A DNA stretch of 64,000 nt from Hymenoscyphus infarciens (GCA_001414345.1 LLCB01000043.1:205165-269164); one strand, 5' to 3'; positions 12,474 through 23,810 are shown, numbered from the stretch's first letter. Made by a program: numbers and translations. Notes: a model not told the origin generated them from the letters alone.

Positions 12474-13624
12474 TATTTATGGAGTTGAACGTGGTAAAAC
12501 TGAAAAGCTAGTTGTGATAAGAAAACTTATATACATGTATTTCCAGAACAGCACAGAGTACACTTTAAGTTGTGAATGAAGATGGTGAATTGATTGCAAA
12601 GTGCCAGGAATTAATATGTCAATCTCATTGAGCTGTTTCTGACACAGTGTTACGCTCGTTTTCATATGTTGTTGCCCGACACGCATGCTCTCTTTGTTCG
12701 CTAAATTTATCAATGCTTATTGTCACTATTGTTAGTAATACCCTCGGAGTCTGTTTGAGTAATTTCACAAAGAAAAGGTTTCCTAGATAGCTCAGTATTC
12801 ATGGGTTCGATTTCTAGGTATTTTTCATATCCTAGTTCTTCATCCATAAGCTGGAGGAGTTCAGGCCACCGTTCATCCACCATTCACATTGTACCTGATC
12901 TATATTCGTTAGACAATCTCTCTATTCAGCCTCTGGGCATTTAGAATCATAGTATGCAAGATACTAGGAAGTACTTAATAATCTCTCTTCCATGAATTCT
13001 TGCAAGTCTCCTTTTTCAACTTCGTTACCCAACCATCTCCTGTATTTTTATTATTTTAACAAACATACCGTATATGATGACTAGCGCTCTTGCATATTTA
13101 GGATTCCTACGAAACTCACTTGATGAATGTTCTTTTTATTACCTACCTTTGTGTATGCTTGAAAATGTCTCTTACTCGTTATTCCGACAACCTTTCAGGC
13201 ACGCTGGAAATCCTTCACGTACTTCATGATTGGAAAAACCGATCCCTTCGCAGTTTCATATGTTTTTTTAAGTGAGTAGGAAAGGCGTGAGTCATGATTT
13301 TGTTGGAAAGGGCTGCTGTGCGGCAGGACCAAGGCTCGCTTGGCACTTTGCTCAGGGGATGAATTACAAAGAATCTTGAAAAAGCTCCATATATCATGAG
13401 TTGCAGTCCATTTTACTCAGCTTGCCAGTTTTCAATTCCCATCATGTTTTCCCGTTTTCTTCCTTAAGTGCTCGTAAAAAGGGACATTTAATTGGTTCTT
13501 GTTACGGCGTCTGGACAAGGGTCTAACGGGTCGGCCAAACGAATAACCGATCGAAGATCGAAACTCGGCTATTTGAATCCCCAAATATTTGATCAATAAC
13601 TTTCATCTTCTACTATACTCAAAG
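12474..13624. other. Intergenic, 1.15 kb
   Basis: There is no supportable gene. It holds a tRNA-like relic at 12782-12817 and the presumed promoter of the broken NAD(P)-binding gene to the right. Confidence 0.5.
12782..12817 (+). other. tRNA-like relic without an anticodon arm
   Basis: CCTAGA and TCTAGG could pair as an acceptor stem around an A-box-like TAGCTCAGT and a B-box-like GGTTCGATTTC, with only a few bases between. This looks like a tRNA with its centre deleted, or a short SINE remnant. Confidence 0.3.
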
Positions 13625-14901
13625 ATGTCTTCTTCAAAAATCCCACAACATGTTCTTATTCTTGGTTCCACGGGTCCATTGGGTCTTCTCACCGTCAAGG
13701 AACTATTATCCCAAAAGTACTTTACTAGTCCGCATTCCTTCAAAGTTGCCATCGGATTTCACAACAAATCCTAAAATAACAGTAAGTAAAGCCAAACTCA
13801 AAAAAAGCCCCCTCACCGACTAACAAATGCGAATATTATCAATGGGACACTCGAATCGGCACCCCAAACGTTGTTCCCGACTCTCAACCAATACACCACA
13901 ATAATCACAGCAGTGGGGCGCAGGACCAGAAAACCTAAGTGACACCTCTTGCAGACTTCTGCGCTGTCCTCCTTGAATCGATCTCTTCCCTCTCCATAAA
14001 ACCCAAATTGCTCATCCTGTCCACCCCATCCGTAAGCGACCCCAACGACCAATTTTGTCTAACGATGGTCTTGGGCGTGGCATATAGCAAACTCGAAGCT
14101 CCTGTAGCAAGAAATGAGATTCTCACCTGTGCCAAGGTGTTTTTGGAACACGGGGATGGGACGGATTGGACTTTGTACAGGGTTGGTGTATTGACTGATG
14201 TGAAAGACTCGTAGTGTGGTCGATAGTATTTGGAATATTGTACCACCACCACGATATAATTTTGTTGGAAACCTACTTTAATATGTACTATTTATACTAT
14301 TTAAATGCTACGATCTCTAATATATAATATTATCCTTTATATTATTAGTATTTTAATTAATATTATGATAATATCGTGATACTGCTAAGCACGCTAAGGA
14401 CTTTGAATTCTTATTTAATTAAAAAGAGCGTACCTTAAAATATAAAGAAGTAATAGTAGTCCTATAATGCTCAAAGTGTTATAAATTATTATATATTATA
14501 AAGAAATACTTAAGTAGAAACTGCTTTATTTACTATACTTACTTAGTATACTTTAAGTAGGGTTTTAGGTATACGAGCTGTTAAATAGTATACTATATAA
14601 TATCGCGATATTACTATAGTATTACAACGAAAACTAATACCTACTATTAGAATATCATGATAATATATAATTCGAAAATACTACAGTATTTTATCACGAT
14701 AATACTATCGACCACACTGAGAAAGAGGGTGAAGAGGTTGATGAGAAGGGCAAAGCAAAGGTTACGGTTGTGGGATACTTGAATGATGGCAAATGGCAGC
14801 TTTAGATTACGAGAGCGCAGATTGCGAGGTGGTTGGTTATGGAAGTTGTAGAGGGAAAGGGAGAGTGGGTTAGAAAGACGCCTACTTTATCTGGTGTTTG
14901 A
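13625..14901 (+). pseudogene. NAD(P)-binding Rossmann protein split by an inserted element
   Basis: The N-terminus from ATG 13625 carries the dinucleotide-binding motif GSTGPLG of NmrA/atypical short-chain dehydrogenase proteins. The frame is broken at about 13772 and resumes as NANIINGTLES and, in a further frame, as KLLILSTPSVSDPNDQF and DWTLYRVGVLTD up to 14210. A 506-bp element (14213-14718) then intervenes. After it the C-terminus continues (GYLNDGKWQL, stop TAG, ITRAQIARWLV) to a TGA at 14899-14901. The TAG is compatible with CAG to TAG. With an insertion, at least one frameshift and a nonsense codon, the gene is dead. The original product was probably a NAD(P)-dependent oxidoreductase or redox sensor. 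Confidence 0.8.
14213..14718. mobile_element. 506-bp MITE-like element with perfect 18-bp terminal inverted repeats
   Basis: AGTGTGGTCGATAGTATT at 14213-14230 is matched by its exact reverse complement at 14701-14718. If the outer base is included, the right end reads CAGTGTGG and the left TAGTGTGG, a possible C to T change. The interior is very AT-rich and non-coding, with further short ATATCGCGAT-type palindromes. It interrupts the NAD(P)-binding gene. I could not define a clear target-site duplication. Confidence 0.8.
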
Positions 14902-15376
14902 GTTGACGGAAATTGATGATAGGAAGTGTTTTGTTTCGTTGAAAGTTTTATGATTTAGTCATTCGTGAATTTTATGGCAGGAAATGAAATTGTGGTTTTG
15001 GTATTCAAGTTGATAAGCTAAACTATTACTTTATCTCATCAGCTCACGATGAAAACCAAACGCGGGGGGAGCGTAGTGTCTCATTTGAGTGCCATTGTCC
15101 CAGAATTTTAATCAAAACAACGCGAGGTATTTACAATAGCTTTTGTTATCGATCACAAGCCCAAAAATCCTTTAGCCAGATACGTGAATCAGAAGTGCCC
15201 GTCACAATCCTATTCGCTTGGCAAACCGCTTTACAAGGGTTATATAACTCCCGTTTCCAACGCGGGCAGCTTGGATTCCATTTGAGCTTTCAATCTCCAT
15301 CAAACAACATCGATCTACGACTTCTGAGAGGGGACCACTCGCCAAGCCATATTCTTTCATAAAGAGAGTAGAAGAC
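14902..15376. other. Intergenic, promoter of small family member A
   Basis: About 475 bp with no coding signal. It contains the upstream region of the small gene at 15377. Confidence 0.4.
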
Positions 15377-15928
15377 ATGGCACCAAACCTGGGACGCGAG
15401 TAAGTAAAATTTCCCTCTCCTCACCCCTCCCCATTCACCTCGCCAAAGTAAAGGTGAACCAAATATAACTATACTAACGCTAAACTAGAGGCACAATAAG
15501 CCCGGATACTACCCCTTACCGCCGCCATGGAAACCGGTAAGCCAGAAAAGCTATTAACCAACTCTCTCCTATCCCAAAACTAAAACCACACCACAGAACC
15601 ACCGAAGAGCAACTAGAACACCGCGCCCGAAAGAACTTCGCAGGTCAACAATGGCTTAAATATCTGGACGCCATGCAAAGTTTCGAAAAACCCGATGATC
15701 TCGGTAATTTCTATCTGAAGAATTTACTGAAGAGGCTTACAAGAGTTCCGTATGCGGATGACGAGGGTTGGAAGAAAATCATGGGGGAAATCGAGGAGAT
15801 GGTTAAGGATCATGCTTATTACTCCCTGTAAGTAATCGCGTACCTGCGTGCTACCCAGAAAATATTGACAAATCGTCATACTTAGCAAATACGTTCCACA
15901 AGCACAACAACCCGGTCGTGAAGAGTAG
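15377..15928 (+). CDS. Small four-exon protein, paralogous family member A
   Basis: Exons 15377-15399, 15489-15536, 15597-15827 and 15886-15928 join without a frame break into 114 residues. All three introns have GT-AG ends and fall in phase 2. The protein starts MAPNLGREGTISPD, has a helical middle with KNLLKRL and EEMVKDHAYYSL, and ends KYVPQAQQPGREE. I do not recognise a domain. The same exon order, phases and an identical 48-nt second exon occur at 32651-31895 (member B). After the TAG at 15926-15928 the frame stays open for 48 codons to TGA 16073-16075 and includes RKLGGGTGEGGEGAG, a motif shared with member B after its own stop. The stop may thus be a recent CAG to TAG change, or the short form may be real. 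No localisation signal is seen. Confidence 0.6.
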
Positions 15929-16075
15929 GGATCTCATGGTGACAACAAGGGTACCGAAGGAAGAATATCTGGAAAAGATGATGATGATCTAAGGTCTTTT
16001 GCTGGCGCATCAAATAGCAGAAAGCTTGGTGGAGGAACTGGCGAGGGCGGAGAGGGTGCTGGTGTTGCAGTATGA
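15929..16075 (+). other. Open tail after the stop of member A, with conserved Gly-rich motif
   Basis: This is in frame with the preceding exon. It reads as an acidic stretch (GKDDDD) followed by RKLGGGTGEGGEGAG and a stop. The counterpart in member B reads RRKPDGGTGEGGAGAG and a stop. The matching end implies the tail was once translated in both copies. Confidence 0.55.
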
Positions 16076-16370
16076 TTTGGGGACAGGATCTATACGTGGA
16101 AAGAAGACCCAAACTCTCATTTCTGCCATAACTTCACTCGCAAACTTATCTCCATCAATGAATTAAAACCCAACAGTGATGTTCCGATTTCACTTGCAAA
16201 TGTCCACCCACTCAGCCCCCACTTTCAGCCCAGTATCCACAATTATCATCAACCCGACTGGTTAAAAAAATCCATTTTCGTCCCAGAACCTTGAAATGGT
16301 CACTTTTCCATTTCGATACAGCAATAGCCAGCCCAGAATTATCAATTACAACAAATTGATTCACAAGATC

Positions 16371-16450
16371 GGCCTTGTGGCCTAATGGTTAAGGCGTTGC
16401 ATTTCGGTTTAAATCTGCAAAGATTGGGAGTTCGAATCTTCCCAGGGTCG
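16371..16450 (+). tRNA. tRNA-Arg (anticodon TCG) with a short intron
   Basis: The acceptor stem GGCCTTG pairs with CAGGGTC, with discriminator G at 16450. The D stem is GCCT/AGGC, and the anticodon stem TTGCA/TGCAA holds the loop TTTCGG, giving anticodon TCG after U33 with a purine at 37. About 7 extra bases (TTTAAAT) follow position 37 as the intron. The T arm is GGGAG-TTCGAAT-CTTCC. A T run at about 16482 could end Pol III transcription. Confidence 0.9.
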
Positions 16451-16754
16451 TTTAATTCTAGGGCTTCTGCCCAATAGTTATTTTTGCCCACTTTTGTTGT
16501 ATCTTTTGCTCATTGTAAATGTGCTGGTTGAGTGGTTGAGTGGTTGAGAGAGACGTTGAGTTTTCAAAGATGGGGTTAAGCGAGTTCAAGAACGAACTAT
16601 AAGCAAAGCAGTCTTTTTACGTATATAAGAACAACGAGTTTCTTACTCCTTTCACCAAGCGAATAGCCACTGGTCGCCTTTCGAAAGAAGTCGTGAATTG
16701 AGAAGCCAGGCTCCATTACGTCTGCAGTTGTATTTTGCAAGCACCATCTCCATC

Positions 16755-17153
16755 ATGTCAGCTTCAGCAATCACCTTCGATCGCTTCGCCGATTTTCCAA
16801 TAGAAATCGGCCGGGATATTTGGCAATTGTGCCTCCCTCACCGGATCGTAGAACTCGACTCCCAGCCTTCCGACATCCTGTGGCATGGGCCTTTCCCCTG
16901 CGCAGCAAACCACAAAATCCAACGTCACAATAAGGCCCCTCCACTGCTCACCCGGGTCCGTCGTGAGTCCCGCGCAATCGCTTTGGAAACCGGCTATAGA
17001 CTGCCACACATTGTAGACAGAAACGATAAAGACATCCAGGACTTTACGCAGTACAAGGTAAAACAGTCATGGCTCGGGACAGCGCGCGATACGGTATATC
17101 TCAACTAGGATCCTACCGCTGATAGCGAGTGGCAATCCTACGATTGGGGTTAA
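16755..17153 (+). pseudogene. 2EXR-domain protein gene, truncated by nonsense
   Basis: From ATG 16755 the protein starts with a 2EXR-type domain common in Leotiomycetes: FADFPIEIGRDIWQLCLPHR, then PPLLTRVRRESRAIALETGY and RDTVYLN. A TAG at 17106-17108 stands where the family has Trp (LNWDPT), and the frame reads on as DPTADSEWQSYDWG to a second stop at 17151-17153, after which similarity is lost. TGG to TAG is a RIP-type change on the other strand. The normal C-terminal region is missing. Earlier in-frame codons upstream lack an ATG. Confidence 0.7.
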
Positions 17154-17721
17154 GGTTGGCATGTTCCGGCTATGTACTAACAAATATTTGTAAAGAAGAG
17201 GTTTAGGAAATAAACCTAAACGAAAATGTGTAGAAATATGTTTTGCTTATACATTGTGAGAACGAAGTAGATAGGGAATTGACTGTATTAAGAACGAATG
17301 CTCTTTCTTCTTGTTATTATTTTCCATAAAAAAGAAGGGCTATGCATAGGTGACCAACAAATAGCTCGACTTTTCTACAAGATATTTCTAGAAGTTGTGG
17401 GTATCAGTGGGTGACCTATAAATTGCTGGAATTATTATTATAGTGCAATTCATAGGTAACCCATGAATATCTCGACTTTGTTAATAGCTTATTTTAGGTA
17501 CCCCAAACAAAGAATAGGAAACTGAGACAGATAGCTGCTGCATTTCTTCTAGAATGTGATGAAAATAGCGTACCTTCTTTTGCAATGTGTATATATATAT
17601 ATATTTACACACGATTTCGGTAATACAGAACAGTACATGGATTTAACGAGGACGCTAGAAATTCCCAAGATACAGCTAGCTTGATTTCTCTACTCGAAGT
17701 TGCCCTTGTATACCTGACAGG
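17154..17721. other. Intergenic with hairpin and TA microsatellite
   Basis: There is no gene. It contains an imperfect hairpin at 17409-17462 and a (TA)n run at about 17589-17605, and ends in the 3' flank of the TFIIIC gene. Confidence 0.5.
17409..17462. repeat. Imperfect inverted repeat, 18-bp arms
   Basis: GGGTGACCTATAAATTGC at 17409-17426 is matched in reverse complement by GCAATTCATAGGTAACCC at 17445-17462 (16 of 18 pair) around an 18-base AT-rich loop. It could be a small element remnant. Confidence 0.6.
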
Positions 17722-19967
17722 TCATCGCGAAAAGGTAGGGTACTTGATTAAGTCATCATCATCGTCAATAATGTCCTCTTCCCTGATTCTCCTCCCTCCA
17801 TCTTCATCTTCATCTTCCACGTCTCCGTCGGCTCCATTATCAAGATCCTCATCGTCATCATCAAAGTCGTCGAAATCGTCATCCAACTCCTCCTCATCAT
17901 CCCCAACCTCCACAGCCCCAAACTTGGGCTTAATGGATTTTCCGCCATCAGCATCTGCGGCACCTTGTGCTTCCTGAACTTGTCCATTGACCGAAACTTC
18001 GCCGACAACATCAGCACTTTGGTCATTGTCGGCTTCATCATCTTCCCGTTGTTCTCCTTGATGGTCTCCTCCTTCTGAACCTTCTCCCGATTCTTCTTCA
18101 GGAATGGCCGAGCCTCTCAAACCGTCACTATTCCAAGGTACCGTGCTCTCCCGTCGTCGTGCCGCCTCCTTAAAGAAAGGAACAAGACGTTCGTTCCGGG
18201 ACTTGTGGCTAACACGCTTCCTGATACCACCTTCCCGAGGAGCCGCCGCTCCTTGCTCTGTCAATTTCTGAACACTTTCCCCATCAGACCATACAAGTGG
18301 TAACGGTATGCTGATGTTGTGGCTGTATTCCTTATCTGCAACATGATCGGCAACAGCCAACGTGTGTTTGAAATCCTCCTCGGTGATAAGTTTTTGCAAT
18401 TGAACGCCATCCAGTTTGGTTCTCATGATTCCCTTAATTTTTGCCATGGCACCATTGTTGTACCAACCATCGTGTAAGATGTCGCACTTTTCCCGCAAGG
18501 AGCAGTTTTTGACAAGTCTAGCAAGTAGGGGATCAGTAAGATCGCAAAGCTGCCAAACCTTTCCGTCAAGAACGAAGGACTCGCCATCGAAGAGATGACT
18601 TGTTGGATGGTATAAGTTTGAGCCAACCGTTTTATCTCGGGAAACTCTAAGACGCCGAGCAGGCTTCGTGGCGCTTTCCTGGTAGATTTTAAAAACCACA
18701 GTTTGGTAAATGCGGTATTTTGGGTCAGTCCTAGGGTCAATGCCCATTTTGATCAGGGCATCACGCCAAGGACCCCCTCTGAATGTATACGCAACGTATT
18801 GGATATTGTATCGAATCAAATGACTGTAGGATAGAGCGGCAAATCGATTTTTCAGAGCTCTTCGAGTCCAGATGGGGCGTTCCCGAAAAGCGATCTCTAG
18901 CTGCTTGACAACATTGATTTGTTCTGGATCATCTGGATATTCATCGGCATAGAATTTGGGGATTTCCTCCGCATCGGCAATTAGGTACTGTATTTTGATG
19001 GGTTCCCCTCTGCCTTTATTGACTAATACGGCGTTTCCAGTGGGATCTACTTCTGCCAGAAGATCGCCGTTTTGGTGCCATCCCCAATTGAAAGGCAATC
19101 CGTATGCGGATAGAGTTGGCGGTGGGACATGATCTTGGTTCTTCTTAAAGCCCATTTCTGGATTGAGTTTGAATTCCCGAAGTTTGGAGACTGCTCGAGA
19201 TATCAGCTAGTGAGAAGATTATATGTAAAGTTTTGACTTACTGTCACCTGAGAGAACAGTAGGCTGAAATCGTTGGAAGAATTCCGTGTTCGTAGCGGAG
19301 TGATGAAAATCTGGAAGAGCTAAAAGTTTGAGTCAGCACAGGAATCCATTCTTGGGGATAGATAGACAAACTTCGGAATCGATGCGTATGGCTTATTTCA
19401 CCCACTGCTTCTACTTTGTAGTTTCCCGAGTTTGCTTTGAGCGCTTTCAAGATCGTCGATGGCTTGACCAAGGATACGGGGGTATCTGATGACGGTGAGA
19501 CATCTATATCACCTTGGAATGGTTCACGAGAGCCCCGTTTCCGTTTTCTTCCTGTTCTCTTTGGTACAGTGAGTTTGAGAAGTACATCGGTTGTCGCAGT
19601 GTGATGGGACAATATTGGGTGGGACATGGGGTCATTAGGGCGGAGGTACAAGGGCACACAGCCTTCTGGATCTTCCCCTCGAAATATCTAAGCTGGTCAG
19701 CAAGAACTTATACTTAAATTGACATTGAAGGAGATTGGAAGTATAAAAGAACCTTGGAAGAACAGTCGTTGGGCTTGTCACGAGATGGTAATTGTCACAC
19801 AAGAGGGTATATTCTAGTTTAAACCAAAAGAGAAAGCTTACTCGTTCCCAAGGTTGATTCTTGCCAAATGTAGCAAGAGCTTTGTCGATATTCTTGACAA
19901 TCATGGGATGCTCAACCGCGTAGACGGCTCTGGGCTCGATGGGATATAACGGAGCACCTTCCGGCAT
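17722..19967 (-). CDS. TFIIIC subunit tau95 (GTF3C5/Sfc1 type)
   Basis: This subunit of the Pol III factor TFIIIC helps recognise the A box of tRNA genes and recruit TFIIIB in the nucleus. Exons on the minus strand are 19967-19842, 19687-19372, 19319-19242 and 19190-17722, with matching phases, giving 662 residues from ATG 19967. The N-terminus (PRAVYAVEHPMIVKNIDKA, then VPLYLRPNDPMSHPI) is the tau95 dimerisation region. The central part (YGLPFNWGWHQNG, FRERPIWTRRAL, then YNIQYVAYTFRGGPWRDALI) is the conserved DNA-binding domain. A very acidic tail (DDDFDDFDDDDEDL and on) is typical of tau95. The first intron (154 nt) is the least certain boundary. The upstream region is shared with the PP2A subunit gene. 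Confidence 0.9.
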
Positions 19968-21321
19968 GGTGCTGGTTGGTTGGTGCTGGATGGAATGCGT
20001 CTTGGCTAAAACGCAATTTGTGGAGGGTTTCTGTCTGTCTGAGAGATGCGATTTCTTGAAATTGAGAAAGTCGATGAGATGGGAATGGCCGTGGAGATTG
20101 GATGAAGCATGGAGAGATGGGAAATTTATGTCGAGGTTGGAGTGAATAGCAAGCTTGTACCGTGTATACGTAGCGGACTTTTGGACTTTTGAGCCTTGTA
20201 TTGTAGCCTTCCCACTTAGGCACCTACGGCATCCTCGTCATTCAGTTTAGCGCCTTTCAAGCCCAACTTGACGGGCAGCAGCCGCCAACAGCTCAAGCCC
20301 AAGCCCGAGCCCGAGCATCAGTCTAGCAGTCTAGCAGTCTAGCACCCGACCAGCTCAAAGGATGTGTTGATATTGAAATTGCCCGTCCGTCCGTCCATTG
20401 GATTTCTAGATTCTAGAATTGCCCTCCATCACCACCTCGAGATCCTTCCTAATTCCATCTCTCGCATATTTGCGTGTAGAGCGCCTCGAGTGTCGAGGAA
20501 CTACCTACTCTCGTCGACAAGTGCACCAGTGAAGAAGTCGACGTCGACGTCGACGAGATCCAGGGACTCGAGAGGCAAGAGGAAGAGGAGACGCTATATT
20601 CACCGCCGACGGCAACCCAACCCCTCTTCAACATCTACATCTGCATCTGCACCTGCAGCAATTGAACACCGTTGACCGGCGACCCTTAGATACTCTCTAC
20701 ATGTTTGTCAACTCCCTCACGCCAGTGACTTCTTCTGCTGGGCATATCATAGCTGCTCTGCTACTAAAGTAAGCTGTCCGCCATAAGGAGCGTGCGCTGA
20801 CAGGATTCCATCATTCAGCTCAACAGAGCCCCACCAAGATCAAGACCACGAAGCACCTCGACCCCAACCCCAAATCATCGTTTTCTCCAAAGGGAAGCAC
20901 TCTTTGCCTGTGATTCCCAGACCTCCATCGAAGCGCCTACCAAAAAGAGAAATCTGCACAGAACTACCTCCTCCCTACCGACGGTGACCACCCATTTGTA
21001 CCAACGTTGCGCCTCGAACAAACGGCATCCTATAATCCGAGTGCGGCTACGACCAAGGACTCAATACCCCGTCATTTGTTTTGGCCTGCCCATATTCATA
21101 CCAATTCCTAGGCCTCAATCAACCCATCACCTTTAAGACTTTACGTGTGTGCCAACTTCCAGCGACGCGACTGATCCATTCCACCACCCCCTCTTTCTTG
21201 CTGCGCGGCTGGACGTTTCCATTGATAATATAACAGTAATTCGAGTCTCGCTCGGATGTGGAAGAGTGCGCCGAAGGAGAAAAAGGAAGAACCCACAGAT
21301 AGTACGGGCAATTCGCGCATA
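19968..21321. promoter_or_regulatory. Divergent intergenic region between tfc1 and rts1
   Basis: About 1.35 kb without a supportable gene. It holds both promoters and probably a long 5' leader of rts1. Short tandem words occur at about 20320-20345 (TCTAGCAG three times) and around 20538-20556 (GTCGAC units). The open frame at 20364-20675 is low-complexity and lacks support. Confidence 0.5.
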
Positions 21322-23611
21322 ATGAAGGGCTTCAGGCAAAGAGTTGTAAGTCATCCCGTCAAATGTTAAACGAAGCAAGCCAGCCAGCCAACCTGCCGGC
21401 ACATGGGACGAAGCGAACCTTTTCCTCTTTTTACGATTGACCGCATGCTTACTCTCTTAGCATGAGCAGCTTTCGCGCACCAAAGACCCAAAATCCAAGT
21501 CCAAAAAAGAGTCCAAAGACGGCACCTCATCCCCCTCGCAAGCCGGCTCGTCGAGAGAGCAAGGCCAGTCGCCCGTCGCAACGCCTTCGTCCTCGACCAC
21601 AACCCTCACCGACCCTCGAAACAAACCGCTCCCACCAAATGATGGTGTAGCTCCAAATCCAGGCTCAAGCCCCGCTGCACAACCACAAACGGGGTTAAGT
21701 CCAGGCGCTGTCGCACCTGATCGATTCAATACCACGATGAATGTGAGCCCTGCCAATTCCTCTGCACCGGGCACACCTAATCGTCACGGTCAGCTTCCTC
21801 CAAGTGTCGTCATTAGCCCCAGCGCGCCTGTAAGTCTTTGATCCTCTCGTCTGATAATTTACGCGCTAATCTTCTATCCTCAAGCACGTCCCACCACCAG
21901 GAGCCGCAGAAACCATGCCTCATGATTTGGCACCACCTAAGGCCGGTCAGAAGTCACTAATGTTTCACGGTCTCCAAACCACACCAAAGGATGTCCCCGA
22001 GGGTCTTAGAACGCCAAAGAGACAGCATTCGTCAAGATTTGATATCTCCCCGCAACGCGAGCTCGAGAAACTGCCTGGGTTCCACGAAGTCCCTCCAAAT
22101 CGTCGCCAGGAACTTTTCATGCAGAAGATCGATCAATGCAATGTCATATTCGACTTTAATGACGCTAGTGGAGATATGAAATCCAAGGAGATCAAAAGAT
22201 TGGCATTGCACGAACTCCTCGACTATGTCGCAAACAACAGACAGGTTATCACGGAAGCCATGTATCCTCGAGTGGTGGACATGTTTAGCAAGAATCTTTT
22301 CCGACCAATTCCCCCACCAATGAATCCCCAGGGGGAAGCGTTCGATCCAGAAGAGGATGAGCCGGTTCTCGAAGTCGCCTGGCCGCATATCCAAGTTGTT
22401 TACGAGTTCTTCTTACGTTTTATCGAGAGTCAGGATTTCAACACCAACATTGCCAAGGCATACATAGATCATAGCTTCGTTTTGCAACTACTAGAGTTGT
22501 TCGATTCCGAGGACCCAAGAGAGAGGGATTTCCTAAAAACCACACTTCACCGAATATACGGCAAATTCCTGAACCTTAGATCGTACATACGAAGATCCAT
22601 CAACAATGTGTTCTTCCAATTCGTTTACGAGACTGAGCGCTTCAATGGTATTGCAGAATTACTGGAGATTCTTGGTTCAATTATCAATGGATTTGCTCTA
22701 CCTTTGAAGGAGGAGCACAAACTCTTCTTGACTCGAGTCTTGATTCCATTACACAAGGTCAAGAGTTTGAGCATGTATCACCCTCAATTGGCCTATTGTA
22801 TTGTCCAGTTTTTGGAAAAGGATGCAGCGTTGACAGAAGAGGTATATAAACTCCGCTAAAGCAATTGCATGCGAGCTAACGAGCATAGGTTGTTCTTGGC
22901 TTACTACGCTACTGGCCCAAGGTAAACAGCACAAAGGAGGTCATGTTCTTAAACGAGGTTGAGGATATCTTTGAGGTTATGGATCCAGCGGAATTTGCCA
23001 AGGTCCAGGAACCCTTGTTTCACCAGCTCGCCAAATCGGTTGCCAGCCCTCATTTCCAAGTGGCTGAACGAGCACTTTACTTCTGGAACAATGAATATTT
23101 CTGCAACCTTGTCAGCGACAATGTTGAAATTATTCTCCCAATCATGTTTGCCCCTCTCTACGAGAACTCAAAGGGCCACTGGAACCGGTAAGCAGTTAAC
23201 CAAACATCCGACAACATTCAAGCTAACATTAATAGCACAATTCACGGCATGGTTTACAATGCCATGAAACTCTTCATGGAAATCAATCCTCAGCTTTTCG
23301 ATGATTGTTCACACGATTACACCGAACACCAGAACAATGCCGAGGCTCGTGAGCTTGCCAGAGAAAATAAGTGGAAAGCACTCGCGGAACAAGCAAATCG
23401 AACAAAAACCAATGGCGTACGATCTGGAGCCGTTTCGTCACCATCACGAAGCAGAATATCTACGCCCTTACGAGTAGATGAGGTGGACCCCATGACGGAG
23501 GATAACCAGAAGAGGTTGGACTCGCTCAAGCTTCAAGATGCGGACCGACGGGATAGAAGGCCGGCTCATGATCGACAAAACTCGGTAGGCTCCTCCAGAA
23601 GCCAGCGATAA
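21322..23611 (+). CDS. PP2A regulatory subunit B56 (Rts1/Par1 type)
   Basis: This B' (B56) regulatory subunit directs protein phosphatase 2A to substrates in stress response, septation and mitosis. Five exons (21322-21345, 21461-21829, 21885-22841, 22889-23187, 23236-23611) join in phase to 674 residues. The tiny first exon gives MKGFRQRV and is followed by a Ser/Pro/Thr-rich disordered N-terminus. The B56 HEAT-like core starts near residue 170 ([20 protein letters not shown]) and includes [18 protein letters not shown] and the family hallmark [12 protein letters not shown]. The C-terminus is charged, with [14 protein letters not shown]. All landmarks are intact. A possible alternative 3' exon is noted at 23811-23981. 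Confidence 0.95.
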
Positions 23612-23810
23612 TTATCTTTGGCATTATGCCTGTTTGCCCACTTCATTCTACCTTTTAGGATGTGCCTACTTTATTCCAGTTTTGTGACGGATAGAAGTGT
23701 TGGCTCACGCATTACTATTCTTCTTCTCCCCATTCAGCATTTTTGTGTATTCGCGCGTTTTCCGATTGGCATCTTCTGGTGCGGTGTTGGTTGATGATTG
23801 GCGGTTGACG

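Noticed and set aside
20364..20675. 103-codon frame upstream of rts1
   Set aside because: It is a low-complexity Ser/Thr/Arg run without an ATG at its start; probably leader DNA.
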